A stretch of DNA of 64,000 bases, taken from assembly GCA_949126835.1 (NCBI GenBank), contig OX421507.1:7104605-7168604 (forward strand), in the 5' to 3' direction. Position numbers and translations under genes: made by a program. Under the pieces are notes generated by a model. The model worked only from the letters and a program-made list of their open reading frames with translations, did no database searches and had not been told where the DNA came from. This stretch comes from Anisus vortex (Eukaryota > Mollusca > Gastropoda > Planorbidae). Of this stretch, positions 48,001 to 63,000 are shown in pieces; within the stretch, counting starts at the first letter, position 1; every line of letters begins with the position of its first letter.

Positions 48001-51000
48001 TCATCTTCCAGCTTAGACCAGGTCACAGTAGTGTTTGCTGTGTCTGCAAAGTTTAAGGAACAGATAAAGATTATCAGGCAGAGATTTTTTCAGGGATGCA
48101 ACATGTTAACTTTTCAGAGAGAACATCTGAACCAAACAATGTTTTACACTAAATATATGTAGGGGCTAGAGAGACAGTTATTACAGTACTAGTTTTTATG
48201 TCTATCAAAATGATGGAGAAATGAATGACTATGAGTTGTTTTAATATTTGAATTTTATCTGATTGTATATTTTATATCTTACTAGAGTACTATATGCTTG
48301 TTCGTAAAAGTATGATTATTGGTAAATTGAGTTTTATCAGAACTAACGGTGATCATGAATAAAGAAATGTTGGTAATTTTGAACTGGTTACCCTTTGAGT
48401 GATCGTGATAAAAGTGTAAACATTTGTTACAAAGCTATAAGATATGGTCGTCTTACGTTTATCTAGATTAACTAGTCTTCACTGTGTTATATGTGTTTAC
48501 ATGTAATAATAGTTTCTTAATTGTATTTAAGATTGTCTTGATGGTTCATTTAGAGTCGTTTATTAACATTTGATTTTGTTGTAGAGAGTATGTCTATTTT
48601 AATTGAGAAATATTTATGATGCAATAAAATTATGTTTTCTATTAGTTTCTTCTACTTTCCAGTACGCAATTTCTTTTGCACTCGGAAGGCTTTGGGAAAA
48701 TCCATTTCTAGTACTTTCTGCACCAAAATCTATATAAGTGTACTAGAGCATTCTTGTGCACAACGACCAATGGAATTGTACACAAGTTCAAGAATTAAAG
48801 TATTCTTTCAATGATACTTCAAGTGGCTTGAGTTATTATAATTATTATTGTGAACAGGAACCTAAACAGACAACAGAGGAGTTGTCGAAATGTTACAACC
48901 ATGATAAGTGAATTTTTGCTAAAAATGATTCTTTATTTATAATTTGAATATTTTTGGTACTAGGGAATAGAAAACCTGTTCATGACCCTCTAACTAAAGT
49001 TTTTAAAACCATTATTGGAGCTATATACACAAGAAAATTAGTTAATTCAGTCACTATTACACTTGTACAATGAATTCTTTTTAACCAAAAAAAAAAGATA
49101 TATTTAAGTTAAAAATATTGTAAAAATTATTTTTGTACAATAGGCCTAACCCTAAGCCCTAACAGTTGCCAGCCTATCACTCCCCAATCCTTAAACCAAG
49201 TTGCATAACTCGGTATATTAAAAAAAAATATTATTGAAATATTCACAGTAAAATAACCTTTTAAGCAACTCAATTAATGTCATCATAATTAAAATATAGT
49301 GTATAAAAAGTTTAATTCACACCAGAAAAAAAATGACAATAAACTGATAAATAAAAGGGGAAAACAAAACATGTAAAAATAGCATCACTATTGTTCTCTT
49401 TGGTAGTTTGAAAAGACTTAGTATTCATTTGAAAACTTGCATAGCTATTAGAAACGAAACAACCCCCAAATCGACAACGTGCAGCGACTAAAGTTGACTA
49501 CCTGTAGAGGCAACGCCCAGAAACTGTATTAGCAAAAGGGTTAAGCAAAACCTAATGCTGTTTTTTTTAGGGTACCTGTCATATGGCTTGGAGAGTTTGT
49601 AGGTTGTTCTTAAAAAAAAATAGAAGCTTATAACGTTTTGTCTATTATATCTTCAGACTTCAAATTGTCTGCTAACTGTATTTCCTTATAAAATGTTTAC
49701 TTTATTCTTTTAAGGTAACCAAATCTATAGCTAAATTTTTTTTTTTATCTTGTGAGATATTTTCACGTTGAAATTCTTCAATACACAAATTAATACAATC
49801 TATGAAATTCTTCAATACACAAATTAATACAGTCTATAAATGATAGGATATCTAGAATGATAATAAAATTATGATTGAGATCTTAATAATAATAATAAAA
49901 CAACTGTAGTAGTCACTCTATTCTTCACGGTTTGACTTTTGTGACTTTACTTTATCACATTAATGTGTGTCTGTAATTGAATGTTCAATAGTAATCTTAT
50001 GAATTTTGTAACGCCTAATGGATGTCGTATTTTTCTTATCTTATATGTTGCGTAAAACGAGACTAATGCAGTGTTATTTTTTACTAGAGGTTTCTAATAA
50101 TGTAAAAAAATCATATTCATAGGGCCCTGAACAGAGCAGGGCTTTTAGGTGAGGCTGATTCCACGTTGAGGCTGTTTAGGCTCCAGAAGTTTTGGGGTTT
50201 ATAAATAAAAAAATAATGCTTTATGTACAATACTTTACCATTTCGCCACTACGTTCACTGGGTATGGCTCTACTGGTAGACAACTAAAGTCCTTGCGCCT
50301 CTCCCATTTGGGGTTGTTTTGTTTCTGATAGCAATGTGAGTTTTTAAATGCCTGTTTAAACTCTGACCAAAGAGAGAGATAGGGATGCATTTCTTACACA
50401 TTTATTTGGTATTTTAACTCAATCGATCAAATTTTAGTGAATTTTTTTAAAGAATGCATTTTGAAAGTTCATTCCACCACAGAGGTGCTAATGTTTCTCT
50501 TTTTACGCTTGGTACCTTGAGCTGTAGATAGAGTTTTTTTTAACGCAGTCCTCTTTTCTCTGATGTGTGTAGCTCGACCATGGACTTCATGTATTATGAT
50601 TTTATTATCTTATGCTTGGGATCAAAGTTGTAAAAGATCAGATCTACTGTATTGCATTGGTCCAATAATTTCAGTAAAACAAAACCTGATGATTGAACAA
50701 ACAGCTAGGTGGTTTTCGGAAGCAGATAAAGAAACAACCAATACATTTAGTAGAAACTTTCATAGTGGCACGAACAGAACAATCTCAAGCATCACTTCAC
50801 TAAGCTTTATCTGACCGGATGTACACAATTGTATAATGTAATCAAAGTGATTATGAATAAAAATCAATTTTTAGTAAATTTCTCCGATAATGTAATCAAC
50901 TGGTGCATTGAAAACATTCGTCTGTAGTATACTTATCAAGAACATGTTTCAACAAAAGATTTATCCAAATAGCTTCAAAAGAGAATACACAAAAGAGCTA

Positions 51001-54000
51001 TCTGAATAGCACAATCTCAAGCGTGGCTTCCCTCAGCACCATCTTGTTTTCATTAAGCACTAAATCTACGAAATGTATGTTATTTTCAAACTATTTAGAG
51101 AAGCATTGAAATTGTCAAGATATTAGTGACTTGGAATCGGAGGATTTTAGTCCGATATGATGATTTCCAAATTTTATGAAAAACTATTTCAACCAAATGA
51201 TGTATGGTTAGTGTATTTTCCCCCTTTTGTTTATGAGTTTATTGTTATTCACTACAACCTACCTCCAAAGTACAGTACAGCCCACCTGCAAGAGTACAGT
51301 GCAACCTACCTGCGAGTACTCACCTAGTGTACAGTACCACCTGTCTACTACAAATATCTCTTGGATTAGGTTTAAACTAATGTAGCCACCTATCCACTGG
51401 TGCGACTCATGTCTACTTACCTTCATTGATGCACTCCAGTTCTAGTGGCTCACCCTCATCGTATGTGTATGTCAAGCCATTGTACACGTTTTGTTCTACA
51501 ATAGACAGAGAAATACAAGGAAAAAAAAAAGAAAGGACAATGACTTCATTGGCGTGTCTATGATGTGCGTCACTAAAACATTCCACAAATTACCAACCAC
51601 CAACGTTTGCCTTTAAAATTACAAAAATTGGGATCAACTGCATTTGAATAACATTTGTGCAGAAATGTGTATCAATTTGTAGACATAAAAGCAGTTAAAA
51701 ACAGTTTCTCAACACATTGCATTGGGGGGGGGGGGGAATGTTAAAGTGAGTTATTTGTCCCAACATTGACCAATTTATGTTACACTGCATTGATGGTAAA
51801 TGTATGGCCAGCAAAATGCCCAGCCGCCTTTACTTTGCCCCACATAATCTCAGGAAACACCCTCCAGACCAGGGAACAAATAACAGCTTTCACCAGGATT
51901 CGATCCCAGGACCCTAGGCACACCAGCCTCAAGGACTACTGCTGAGCCATGGTTTCTCCTATTTGGGGGGGGGGGGGGAGGGAGGGGGGTGTAAGATTTT
52001 TAAAAGGCTGATCTGAGTGAACTTAATCTTGGGTGGGAGATTTCAATTGTTTTGATGAGGAGAGTAGTGTAAAAAAACATAAGTTATTAAATATGTCATA
52101 TCTAAATTATGGGTGTTCAAGACACTGTTTGATTTTTTTTTTTAATTTACAAAATAAAACATACCATTTACAACCACTTGAAGAACTATCTCAGATGATC
52201 CTGCTTCGTTGGTGGCTGTGCAAACATAGGTACCAGAGTCCTTAGGCAGAGCATTGTAAATTCTGACAAAGTAGAAAACAAACTTACATCATCATCTCCT
52301 TTCTGTTTGCCCCCTTTTTCTTAGTTGAATATTCATTATAGCTATATATATTGTAAAACATTATTTAAGTAGCAATAGTTGTAACTGAGTGTTGATGAAA
52401 AATAAATTACGTTAGACGTCCGTCACGGATCTCGTGCTGTAGAGGCATACTTCCACCAACTCTCTTCTCCCAGCGAATGGAGGGCTTAGGACTTCCCTGA
52501 GCATTACATTCCAGAACAATGGTGGATTGATATGGATATGAAGTTGGATAAGTTACCTTGTTGATCTGTGGTGGAACTGTTGATAGAAATATGTTGCCCC
52601 CACTTTTTAATGCTTGGTAATTACTTGCATGTGATTAGTTGACACAATAATAATTCCTCGAAATTTTTGCATTCAAGAGTATGCATATTTACATTCGCGA
52701 AAAACAGACACATGCCTAGCTTCATTTTCTTAATTGTCCAAACCATTCTGGCATCACTGATGACATTAAAAAACAAAACAAATTAATTTCCAATAGTACT
52801 TAAATATACTAAGTGCGGTTAGGCCTTCTCTGAGTTTTTTTGTTGTTGAAATACCCCTCAGACCAAATTGATCCATGGGGCCAGGAAAGCAGCATTAAAC
52901 AGTTTCTTTGACCACGACACACTAGGGGATTGTGTGGCCAGCACGATGCCCAGCCCCCTTTACTTTACCCCAACTCTAGTCAGGTAGTCAGGTACCCATC
53001 AGAGCTGGGTAGTCTCAGAGCCGATAACTAATCTTAGCCTTCACCAGGATTTGAACCCAGGACCTTTGATTTGCTAGCTGAACACACTGACGATTGTCCA
53101 CCGTGTTCATGCATAGCTAGCCCAAATTAAAACTTTATTCATGGCTTTTGCAGCAATCATAAAACTTTTCATGCAGATTTGGAAGAAGCTTTTCTTAGTA
53201 AAAAAACAAATATAATAGTCAATAAACTAACAAGTTACTGCAAATTTAAGGTTAGACAAACTTTCAGAAGTGAGATTTTTTTTCAATCTCTCTAATAACA
53301 AAATAATCAGCGGCCCAAAAATTAGTACATAATCCCTGTACATAATTTATATACTTTAATTCCCTCCAATAACTCTCCTTTTTTTTTTGGATACAGAAAA
53401 ATCCGACCAATCAAAAGACTTCAAGAATTAAATACAATTTTATATATATATATATATACCGGTATATATATCAGTGATTCTGTTTGTGAAGCCTCCATCT
53501 TATTTTTTGTTTGTAAATTAATTTTGTTATCTAGCTCTACTGACAGTAATTTCTGCTTTTTGCGTTAGGAGCCAAATGCAGAAAATTTACCCATTTTTTC
53601 CCCAGCTTTTTCCCAAAATTTACCCATTTTTTCCCCAATCTTTACCCATTTCTTCCCAAACCTGAAAATGTAATTTTAAGTTTTCTTAAAATTTGACCAA
53701 CCAATGAATACTTTAGGGGATTGAGGGTTGGGAGAGAGCCTTACTGGAGTTCTGATAAAAAATATTTGCCATACGCAAACTGAGAACAAGATCACAAGCC
53801 ATAAGCTCACACTACTTTGCCACCCCCCCCCCCACCACATAACCATCTAACTGTGAACAATGCAATCCTTTCTACTGCAATGTCACAAACAGCTTCCCTT
53901 CATCAAAATGAAAAAAAGGGAAATAACACTGTCCATCATACTGTGCCTTTTTTTAGCTCCCAGTGGTGGAGGTGGGCAAGCCACTGCTGTCATACAGTAT

Positions 54001-57000
54001 AGTTTAATAGTTTAATTCTAACTGCACAGCAGTTCCTAGCATGTTTATAAAAGCTATGAATGATGTAATATTTACCTATAACAGTGACGTCCGCATAAGC
54101 TTCACTTGACCCCGCATCATTGCTTGCGACACATTTGTATCTGCCCGCATCGGTGCGGCTGACTTGCCTGATCTCAAGCACACCGTTGACCTCCCTGGCA
54201 GAAGGCGACATGGTCCCGTCCACTTTTCTCCACTCAATACTGAAAGGGCCCTGCCCGGAGGATTGGCATTGAAGGCGCAGGGAATTTCCACTAATTAATT
54301 GTACAGTTGACGGGCTAATCATCAAACGAGGTGCAACTAAAGACAAAAAAAATACAAGCATAATGAATCATACCCTAAAACAAACTCAATTAGCTGCGGC
54401 AAACACCATAAACTATGATAAATACAGAGGTCCAATTAGCTGCAGCACTCACCATTAACAATGATAAATACAGAGGCTCGGTATTGGTTAGAGTCTAGCT
54501 CACTGGACATGGAGCAGATGTACTCTCCAGCATACTCTTCGGTGATCCTAGGTATGTACAAAACTCCCTCCCTGACTCTGTGTTCTGGAGGCAGGGGCAA
54601 TCTATTAGGACGGCGCCAGGTCACAACTGGGTCAGACAGTCCCTTTGCAGAGCAGATCAGCTGCACTGAATGTCCGGAAACCACAGAAAGCTGTTGGGGG
54701 CCTTCAATGTTGACTCCAATTTCAGCAAACTCACGATCATTAACTGAATAATATAAAACCATGAATAGTATTAGATGTTAAATTTAATAGTTTAAGAGAA
54801 TTATACAATAATTTTTTAACAAAATATTTTGATCATACTCATTCTTTAAGGTCAGCAGCCGATCATTCAAAACATTAGATTAAAAAATAACAAACTCTAT
54901 CATTTTATAAGCAAACGAAATTGTGCAAATAAAATTTGAAATGGGACAAAATATGTGTTTAAATATGTGACAGTGTAGTGTCATCTTATTATATTTCTGA
55001 TGACAAAATAAAGGGGTCTCAAAGCTGTCAAAGTGTGTCATCCAAAAGAAGGTGTGAGTCCACAGGTGAAATAACAAATGGGGTACAGGTGATTACTGCA
55101 TGGGGCTTGAGATTCGGTGGGGAGGAAACAAAAAAGGGGGAGGGGCGCAAAGATTGCTATCTCACAAGAATGGTGGCAGATGAATAAACCTATAACCTGG
55201 TATTTTTCACAAGGTGACTACAGTACAGGTGTAAGGGTTGTGCAGCCTCACTGTAGATCCAAGGGGGAACGCCCAAGAGGTGATAAAACCCGAGTGCATC
55301 TACGGTGTCCTTAACACGTGTCATGCCATATAGGCTTGGCTAGGACAGGAACACAAAGCTTTACTAATGAATAAATATTAAGACAAAGAGCCAAAGGGGT
55401 CGTCCAGTTTAAGATCAATTTAAAACGCTGGACTAATGAATAAATATTAAGACAAAGAGCCAAATGGGTCCAGTTTTAGAGCAATTTGAAAATGCTTGAG
55501 ATGATTGCAGATGAACTACTCACCTATGACATTGACATTCTGTTCATTAGATCCTTCGACATTTCTGGCCACACAGATGTACTGGCCAGCATCAGTCTTC
55601 TTGATGGCCTCAAACACCAGCCTGGCCATTCCCTCTTCCTGTAATGTATCAATAGACTCTAAAATCTAAAAACAATTTAACACAGTGTCTGACTTAAAAC
55701 AATTTTTTCAATTCCTTTTTTTTCCGGGTGAAAAAAACAACAAAACAAACTAGGTATTGAGAAATACTTTCGAATCTCAGAAGTCAACATACAGCATGTA
55801 CTGGAATGAAGATCGTTAGGAAGTAAATCTTTAGCAGAGATTCAATAAACAGCTTCCCAGTGAAAATACAATAATTATACTCATCACTGGTAATTTTCCG
55901 TAATTTTATATGGCTGCGAAAGTTGGATGCTGAATGCAGAGGCTGAGAGAAGAATTCAGGCCTTTGAGAACAAATGCTATAGAAAGTTATTAGGAATAAG
56001 CTATCAAGAAAGAAGAACAAATGAATATGTCTTGCTTCATAATCTGGCGGGGAAACAGGAGACACTCCTTTCAACTTTGATGGTTTGGTCATACTGTAAG
56101 GCATGACTCCTTGGCCTAAACCATCCTACAGTACAGGTACAGTGGTAGGAGCACACAGAAAAGGTCGTCAGAAAGACAATTGGTTGGACAAACTGAAAGA
56201 ATGGACTGAACTACCTCTTGATTCGCTTTTGCAAACGGCTTTTGTCCAGAACGAATGGAGAAATCTAATTACGTAGCACCCCACGACAAAAGTCACAGGT
56301 CTGATGATGATGAATAGAAATTGAAAAGTTATGTCTGAAGAATCCTTTGCAAAGTATAATAGGATAAGTATGATATGTACGAAGCATTTCTTTCTTTTTA
56401 TGTTACATGTAAACTATATTTCTAATTGTTATTTGTCCTATTTATACTATATTTTTAATTGCCCTTTGGTCTATTCATACTATATTTCTAAATGTTTTTT
56501 AACTTAAATGAAATTTACTAATTGTTACTTGTTATTTATACTGTATTTCTAATTGTTACTTGTACTATTCATTCTATATTTCTAATTGTTACTTGTACTA
56601 TTCATTCTATATTTCTAACTGTCACTTGTAGGCTACTATTCATTCTATATTTCTAATTGTTATTTGTACTATTTATATTTTATTTCTTTTTATTACTTGT
56701 TCTATTTATACTATATTTCTTTTTATTAATTGTTCTATTTATACTATATTTCTAATGTTTACTAGTTATTTAGACTGTATTTCTAATTGTTACTTGTACT
56801 ATTCATTCTATATTTCTAATTGTTATAATTAACTATCTTTGAGAATTACAAGGTTATCTACTTTTTTTTTTCCAAGACAGAAAATGTGTTGCGATTGCAA
56901 TAAAGTTATTCTTTTGTGATAAACTCACCGTAGTTTCAGGTAGTACATCTGATCTTCTTCTCTGGCCAGACCTCCAGTGGACAGTCGGGGTGGGGTCGCC

Positions 57001-60000
57001 GATGCCAACACACTCAATATTGAGCTTGTGGCCCACAACAGTTGTTATAGTTGTCCCTGGCTTTATTTGAATGGACGGTTTGCCTGAAAATGATGAGAGA
57101 AATGTTTCAAATGATTGGATAAGGAGATCCAAAATAGAGCAAAGTACCGTTCAGAACAAATAGATCACAGGGCCGGTGAAGCAGCATTTACCAGTTTCTG
57201 TTGCCACTGCATACCAGAGGATATTGTGGATAGCACAATGACCAGCTGCCTTTAATTAACCTGAACTAATGTCAGGTACCCATTAGAGCTGGGTAGACTC
57301 ACGGACACCCTCCAGCCCTGGGAATAAATCCTAGCAGTCACTAGGATTCAAAACCAGAATCTTTGGTATACCAACCAAACGTGCCACTGCTCAGCTGCTG
57401 GTATACCAACCAAACGTGCTACTGCTCAGCTGCTGGTATACCAACCAAACGTGCTACTGCTCAGCTGCTGGTATACCAACCAAACGTACCACTGCTCAGC
57501 TGCTGGTATACCAACCAAACGTTCCACTGCTCAGCTGCTGGTATACCAACCAAACGTGCTACTGCTCAGCTGCTGTGCCCCTTTTTACGAAGTAGAGCCA
57601 TCCCCATATTTACAAATTCTTATCTTGATAAACACCATACATTTTTTTTCACAAGGCCAACAGAAAGTAAGAATGGCTAGAAATTGTGCTGGGCACACAA
57701 TCTTCTGTGTAGCTCTCGGTTAAATCAACTGTGGAGCTTCACTAACACCATTCATTGATTAAACAATCTGTCAGGTTCGTGTTTTTTTTAATTATTTGGA
57801 CACTTTGAAAACAATTTCCTTTTTATTTTTACAAGATTGTCTGTAAATGAATTGAGTGGATAAATTGAAAGACAAATGAAGCAATACTTGTGCCGATTGA
57901 ATGAATGAAAGTCAAGATGAAAGATTGATGAACAAATAAATCATATAGAGCCTATTCCCGGCCTTTGCACATCATTTGTTAGGCACAAAGCTTTTATAAA
58001 CAAAGTTGAATAGTCAATACATTGTTTTTCTCTAGCTCTCTCTCTAGCACTCTCTCACTAGCTCTCTCTCTCTCTCTCTCTCTCTGCAGTTACCATGAAC
58101 TCTAAGACTGGCTGTGGCAGAGACAGATCCGACCACATTTTCAGAAGTACATATGTACTCTCCTTGTTCCTCGGCTGTCAGATCTCTGAACACTAGTACT
58201 CCATTTTCACGCACCTCTGTTCGATTCGTAAAGGGTAGGCCGACTGCCCTGCAAATGGTTGAAACAAAAAAATGTATAAGAGAGCGGCTTTAAAGTTAAC
58301 TTTTATTTTTATTTTACTTAACTGTTAATCCAATCAGTTGTGTAATTGAAGAAAACGATGGCTTCTTAACTGGGATTTATCAGTCCACCCAGAATGAGAA
58401 CAGAGTATGTCTAGGTATGTCTAATAAAATTGCATACACTTGTTTGTTCAGGCAACCAATTCCAGGCTCGGATGCAGCTCAGGAAATGTATACATATATA
58501 AATATAGGTAAGTTTAAATCTCACCTGGTCCAGGTGACTGTAGGAGTTGGCGTCCCCTGCATAACTCTACATTGGAACATGGCACTTTCCCCTGTTTGCT
58601 TAATCAGGCTGACTTCTGGGATGAGTTCAACAAGTGGTGGGTCACGGACTTTAACAATGAAAAGAGTAAAAAAAATGACTCAGTTATGATGTTGAAAAAA
58701 AAATATATAAAGTTATGTAGATCACTCCACTGAAACAAGAAAATCATCTATACTAAAAGATAAATATTATCCACTTATTAAAACAGAAAATCTAAGTTTT
58801 GATGGGCATTGCTTTGTGTTTAAAGTTTACAATTACATTTTGGTTGGATTATTATGTATTGTTATATGGAGAGGCTGGCTGGCCCCTGTGGTTAGTACAC
58901 TGGACTGTCAACACAATGGACCTGGGTTCTGGCCCTGCCACCGTCCAATCACTGCCGCGCTGATTGCAGGAGTTTCGTCAAAGGATGTAATGATCTTTTG
59001 CAATGAAATACTTGTCTAACTTATAAGATTATAATTTATCATGCATCTCTAAGTTGTTTCATTAGAATCCAAAGAACTTCAAGATTAGATCAGGATTGTC
59101 AGCACCAAATTTTTTTCAATTAACTTGTTTATACTTTAAAAAATCTTTGATCCTAAATGGGATTTACGAAATGAACAAAAAAAAAACTTACTCTCAATAT
59201 CAACAATGACAGAGGCTTGTGTCATTCCAGCTACATTATTGGCAGTGCAGACATAACGGCCACGATCCTCTGGGGTGGCCTGGATGAATCTAAGAACCTC
59301 CCCTCTGACCTGTAAAGGAGACACACTGATTAATATTAAAGCTGCCCAGGTGTTTGGATAAGCATCAATTCAACAAAAAAAAAAGGATAAGACTTATGAG
59401 GTACTTTAATCACACTTGGGTGCAACACAGGAAATTTAAAAAGACACTTTTCCGAAAAAAAAAGAGACTTACCTGGTGATTGCTGGACAGCTGACCTCTT
59501 AATCTCATCCATGTGACAGTAGGACGAGGCTCACCGGTAACAATACAGCGAAGCGTTCCAGATGTTCCTGAGCCAAGAGTTAACCGTTCTGGTTCAATCC
59601 TGGCAGTGGGCTCTGTGTCTGATGTAGGCAAACAAAAGCAACACAAAAAAAATGACAGCAAAAGGATTAGGGTTAATGGAGTGGGTAAAACAAAAATGAC
59701 AAAAATTTGACGTCTTTTATTACTTCTAAACTCTAAAAAAAAATTACTTAATTGACTCACATAATGTGCCGATGACTGTAAGGGTAGATCTGTCTCGGCC
59801 TACAATGGTCCCACTCGGGATGGAGCCCGTGCAGGTGTAGGTCCCAGCATGAGACGGCTGTAAGCTCGGGAAGCTCAGAACACCATTAGCTTGTGTGACA
59901 CCTACATATGACATTGAAAAAAAAACAATATCAGCTATTGTTTTGTGCACCTAGCTTAGCAACTGGATATCGTGGCTCTTTGTTGATTAAACGTATTAAT

Positions 60001-63000
60001 AAAAGTATAAATAATACAATTTTATATGTAAAACAGTAAAGCTTAGTAATATACATAAATGTGTTAAATTATGAAGGATATAAAATTATCTGCAATTACA
60101 ACACAAACAAAAATAACAACACTAAGAAATGACCTGGAGGAAGTCCACCTTCTCTGGACCAAAATAGTGTCACGTCCCTACCATCAGTCTCGCACAAAAT
60201 CTGCTCACTCTGACCTATGACCCCGGTAATGTTTGCTCGTCGAATGAAGACCCGGATAGCTTGAGCTGGAACTAAAAACATCAACAAACTAGAAATAAAA
60301 CTTTTTAAAAATTTATAAAACCCAATAACAAACAAATGATAAGGGAAGCCACTCACCTCTGTTAACATTTATTATAGCCCTTGACTGGGCAGTGCCTCCT
60401 GAGTTAGATGCAGTACAGAAGTAAGCTGCCCTGTCCCTCATGGTAACAGACTCTATGATCAGTCTGCCTTCATCATCTGTGATCACGTGCGAGGGTACTG
60501 GTGTCTCTATATTTCCTGTACAGTAAGAAATTATATATATATTTTTTTACTCCAATTCAAGTAATGAAACAATCCATGAAAACCCTGTCACATTGAAAAT
60601 AATTGAGTACCTTTGGTCCATCTAATTGTTGGCAGTGGAGTTCCAGTAGCTCTACACCACAACTCAACTCTTCCTCCTTCTTGCACTACGACAGTGGAAG
60701 GCTCAATGACAACTTTTGGAGACTCAGTTATATCTGGAAGTTGGCAACAAGCAAACATATAGGCAGTGAACAAAGGCAAAAACTTCTACAATAATATTAA
60801 AAATTGTTGGGCCATAAGTCCGAAGTATAATATGCCAAAATGGGGCATGGTGGGCAGCACGTTTGGCTAGCATACCAAAGGTCTTGGGTGATAGTTAGGA
60901 TTAGTTCTCGGGTCTGGAGGGAGTCCCGGAGTCCACCCAGCTCTTATGGCTAACCAACTTAAGTTGGGGTAAAGCCAATCTCCTATAATGCAGTAGCCAC
61001 AGAAACTGGTGAACGCTGCTTCACCAGCCCCATGGATCAATCTGGTCCGACTGGATACTTTACTTTTTATGTCAAGAGCAGATTTATAAAGATAAGAACA
61101 GTGCTTTTTTTTTCTTCTTTCATATACCTCACTATATTTCACACATAGCTTTCAACTAATGAGTGGCATCAGAACCTCATTTAAAACACTTCCTCTCTCT
61201 CTAACAGTCACAAAGATCATTCAAATGCTTTACTTCCTACAAAACTAGATCTAGTATAAGATTTCCACAGAAGATCTATTACCAAAAATGATCTTGGCAG
61301 AGGCAGTGTCCTCACTTCCAATCTGCGACCCCGTGCAGGTGTAGCTGCCCACGTCGTTCTGGTTCAGGTCAGGGATGTACAGCACGCCGTTCTGATCAAC
61401 TGCCTTGGGCGAGAGCTGACCTTCGTCCTTGCTCCAGGACAACAGGTAATTGGCCTGTACAGGTGAGCAACATACAGAGATATTCATTGGATTAAATTTA
61501 ATTCGCATTATAAGGAGAACAAAATTTATTAGCCAGCTACATAAATAGCAAAGTCATGTGATTCAATCACAGTTATCTCCCTTATCGCTGCCTCCCTGGA
61601 TGGACAATCCCATAGTCGATTTCCAAATTGAATTTTATTTTAAATAATTATTATTTATAGTAAAAGTTACGAGTTTATAATCTAATCGTCTTTCGAGACT
61701 ATGGAGCCAATGATAATGATAATCCCTGTAAGGAGCTATCATTTTCCTTTAATTCAATACAGAACATGATTCTATCCGATTAAAAACAAATGAGTTATTG
61801 GGATTTGAAGATGGCATTAGTAATGATAAATATTTAAAGAAAGGGATGATTCTGTCAGAATAAAGAAAATAATTCTGAAGACAAAGTGTTAAACACTGAA
61901 TAAAAAGTTATGTGATTCACTCACTTTGAGCAGTTCCCTCCCTTAACCATTAAATAAATCATCATTTGAATCACTCGCCATGAGCAGTTCCCTCCCTTAA
62001 CCATTAAATAAATAGTCATTTGAATCACTCGCCATGAGCAGTTATAACCACTGAATAAAAGGTCAGTTATCTCCATTAACCATTGAAATTATTATTCAGT
62101 AAAATGAGCCTAGTCAAAAAGGAAATACTGCTAGTTGCTGACTTTACTGAGCTTAATCACTTTGGCGTGAGGCCCTTGCAACAGGACTGAATAACTCTGG
62201 ACCTCCACTAAAAATATAACCTGTCTAATCATGTTACATGTCTAAAGATCATTGCATGTTAATCTTAAACCCTTCCCGTACCGACCTACTTTTCTGCGAT
62301 GTATACCTTCAGTCGAGGCCATTATTTTACTAATTTTTCCCTATGGCCCAGACATTATTTCAGAATGGCCGAGACATTGATAGGGTTCCGAAATTATTTT
62401 TTGGGAATTGGTGAATTTTCGTAATTTAAAAAGCAGAATAAAATTCAACTATTCGAATAAAATTCAACTATTCGAATAAAATTCAACTATTCGAATAAAA
62501 TTCAACTATTCGAATAAAATTCAACTATTCCAATAAAATTCAACTATTCGAATAAAATTCAACTATTCGAATAAAATTCAACTATTCCAATAAAATTCAA
62601 CTATTCGAATAAAATTCAACTATTAGAATAAAATTCAACTATTCGAATAAAATTCAACTATTCGAATAAAATTCAACTATTCCAATAAAATTCAACTATT
62701 CCAATAAAATTCAACTATTCCAATAAAATTCAACTATTCCAATAAAATTCAACTATTCCAATAAAATTCAACTATTCCAATAAAATTCAACTATTCCAAT
62801 AAAATTCAACTATTCCAATAAAATTCAACTATTCCAATAAAATTCAACTATTCGAATAAAATTCAACTATTTGAATAAAATTCAACTATTCGAATAAAAT
62901 TCAACTATTCCAATAAAATTCAACTATTTGAATAAAATTCAACTATTAGAATAAAATTCAACTATTCGAATAAAATTCAACTATTCGAATAAAATTCAAC

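Larger units (their letters stand above)
48044..51420. other. Perlecan intron (exon 18 to 19)
   Basis: Holds an LTR-like repeat copy (48485..48900), a CR1/L2-like LINE fragment on the minus strand (50455..50600), and an orphan TTAACCCTTTTGC-type terminus near 49525..49544. The rest is AT-rich. Confidence 0.6.
55639..56928. other. Perlecan intron (exon 12 to 13)
   Basis: Carries the RTE-like LINE fragment on the plus strand and the 33-base minisatellite. Confidence 0.7.
57084..58093. other. Perlecan intron (exon 11 to 12)
   Basis: Contains SINE family 1, a minisatellite derived from its end, and a CT/GA microsatellite touching the exon 11 donor. Confidence 0.7.

Noticed and set aside
49490..49530. 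Microexon-like 22-base segment between acceptor and donor consensus in the exon 18-19 intron
   Set aside because: It would shift the frame, and the region looks like the end of a TTAA element.
54461..54751. Plus-strand 96-residue frame overlapping Ig domain H
   Set aside because: It is the antisense shadow of a confirmed coding exon.
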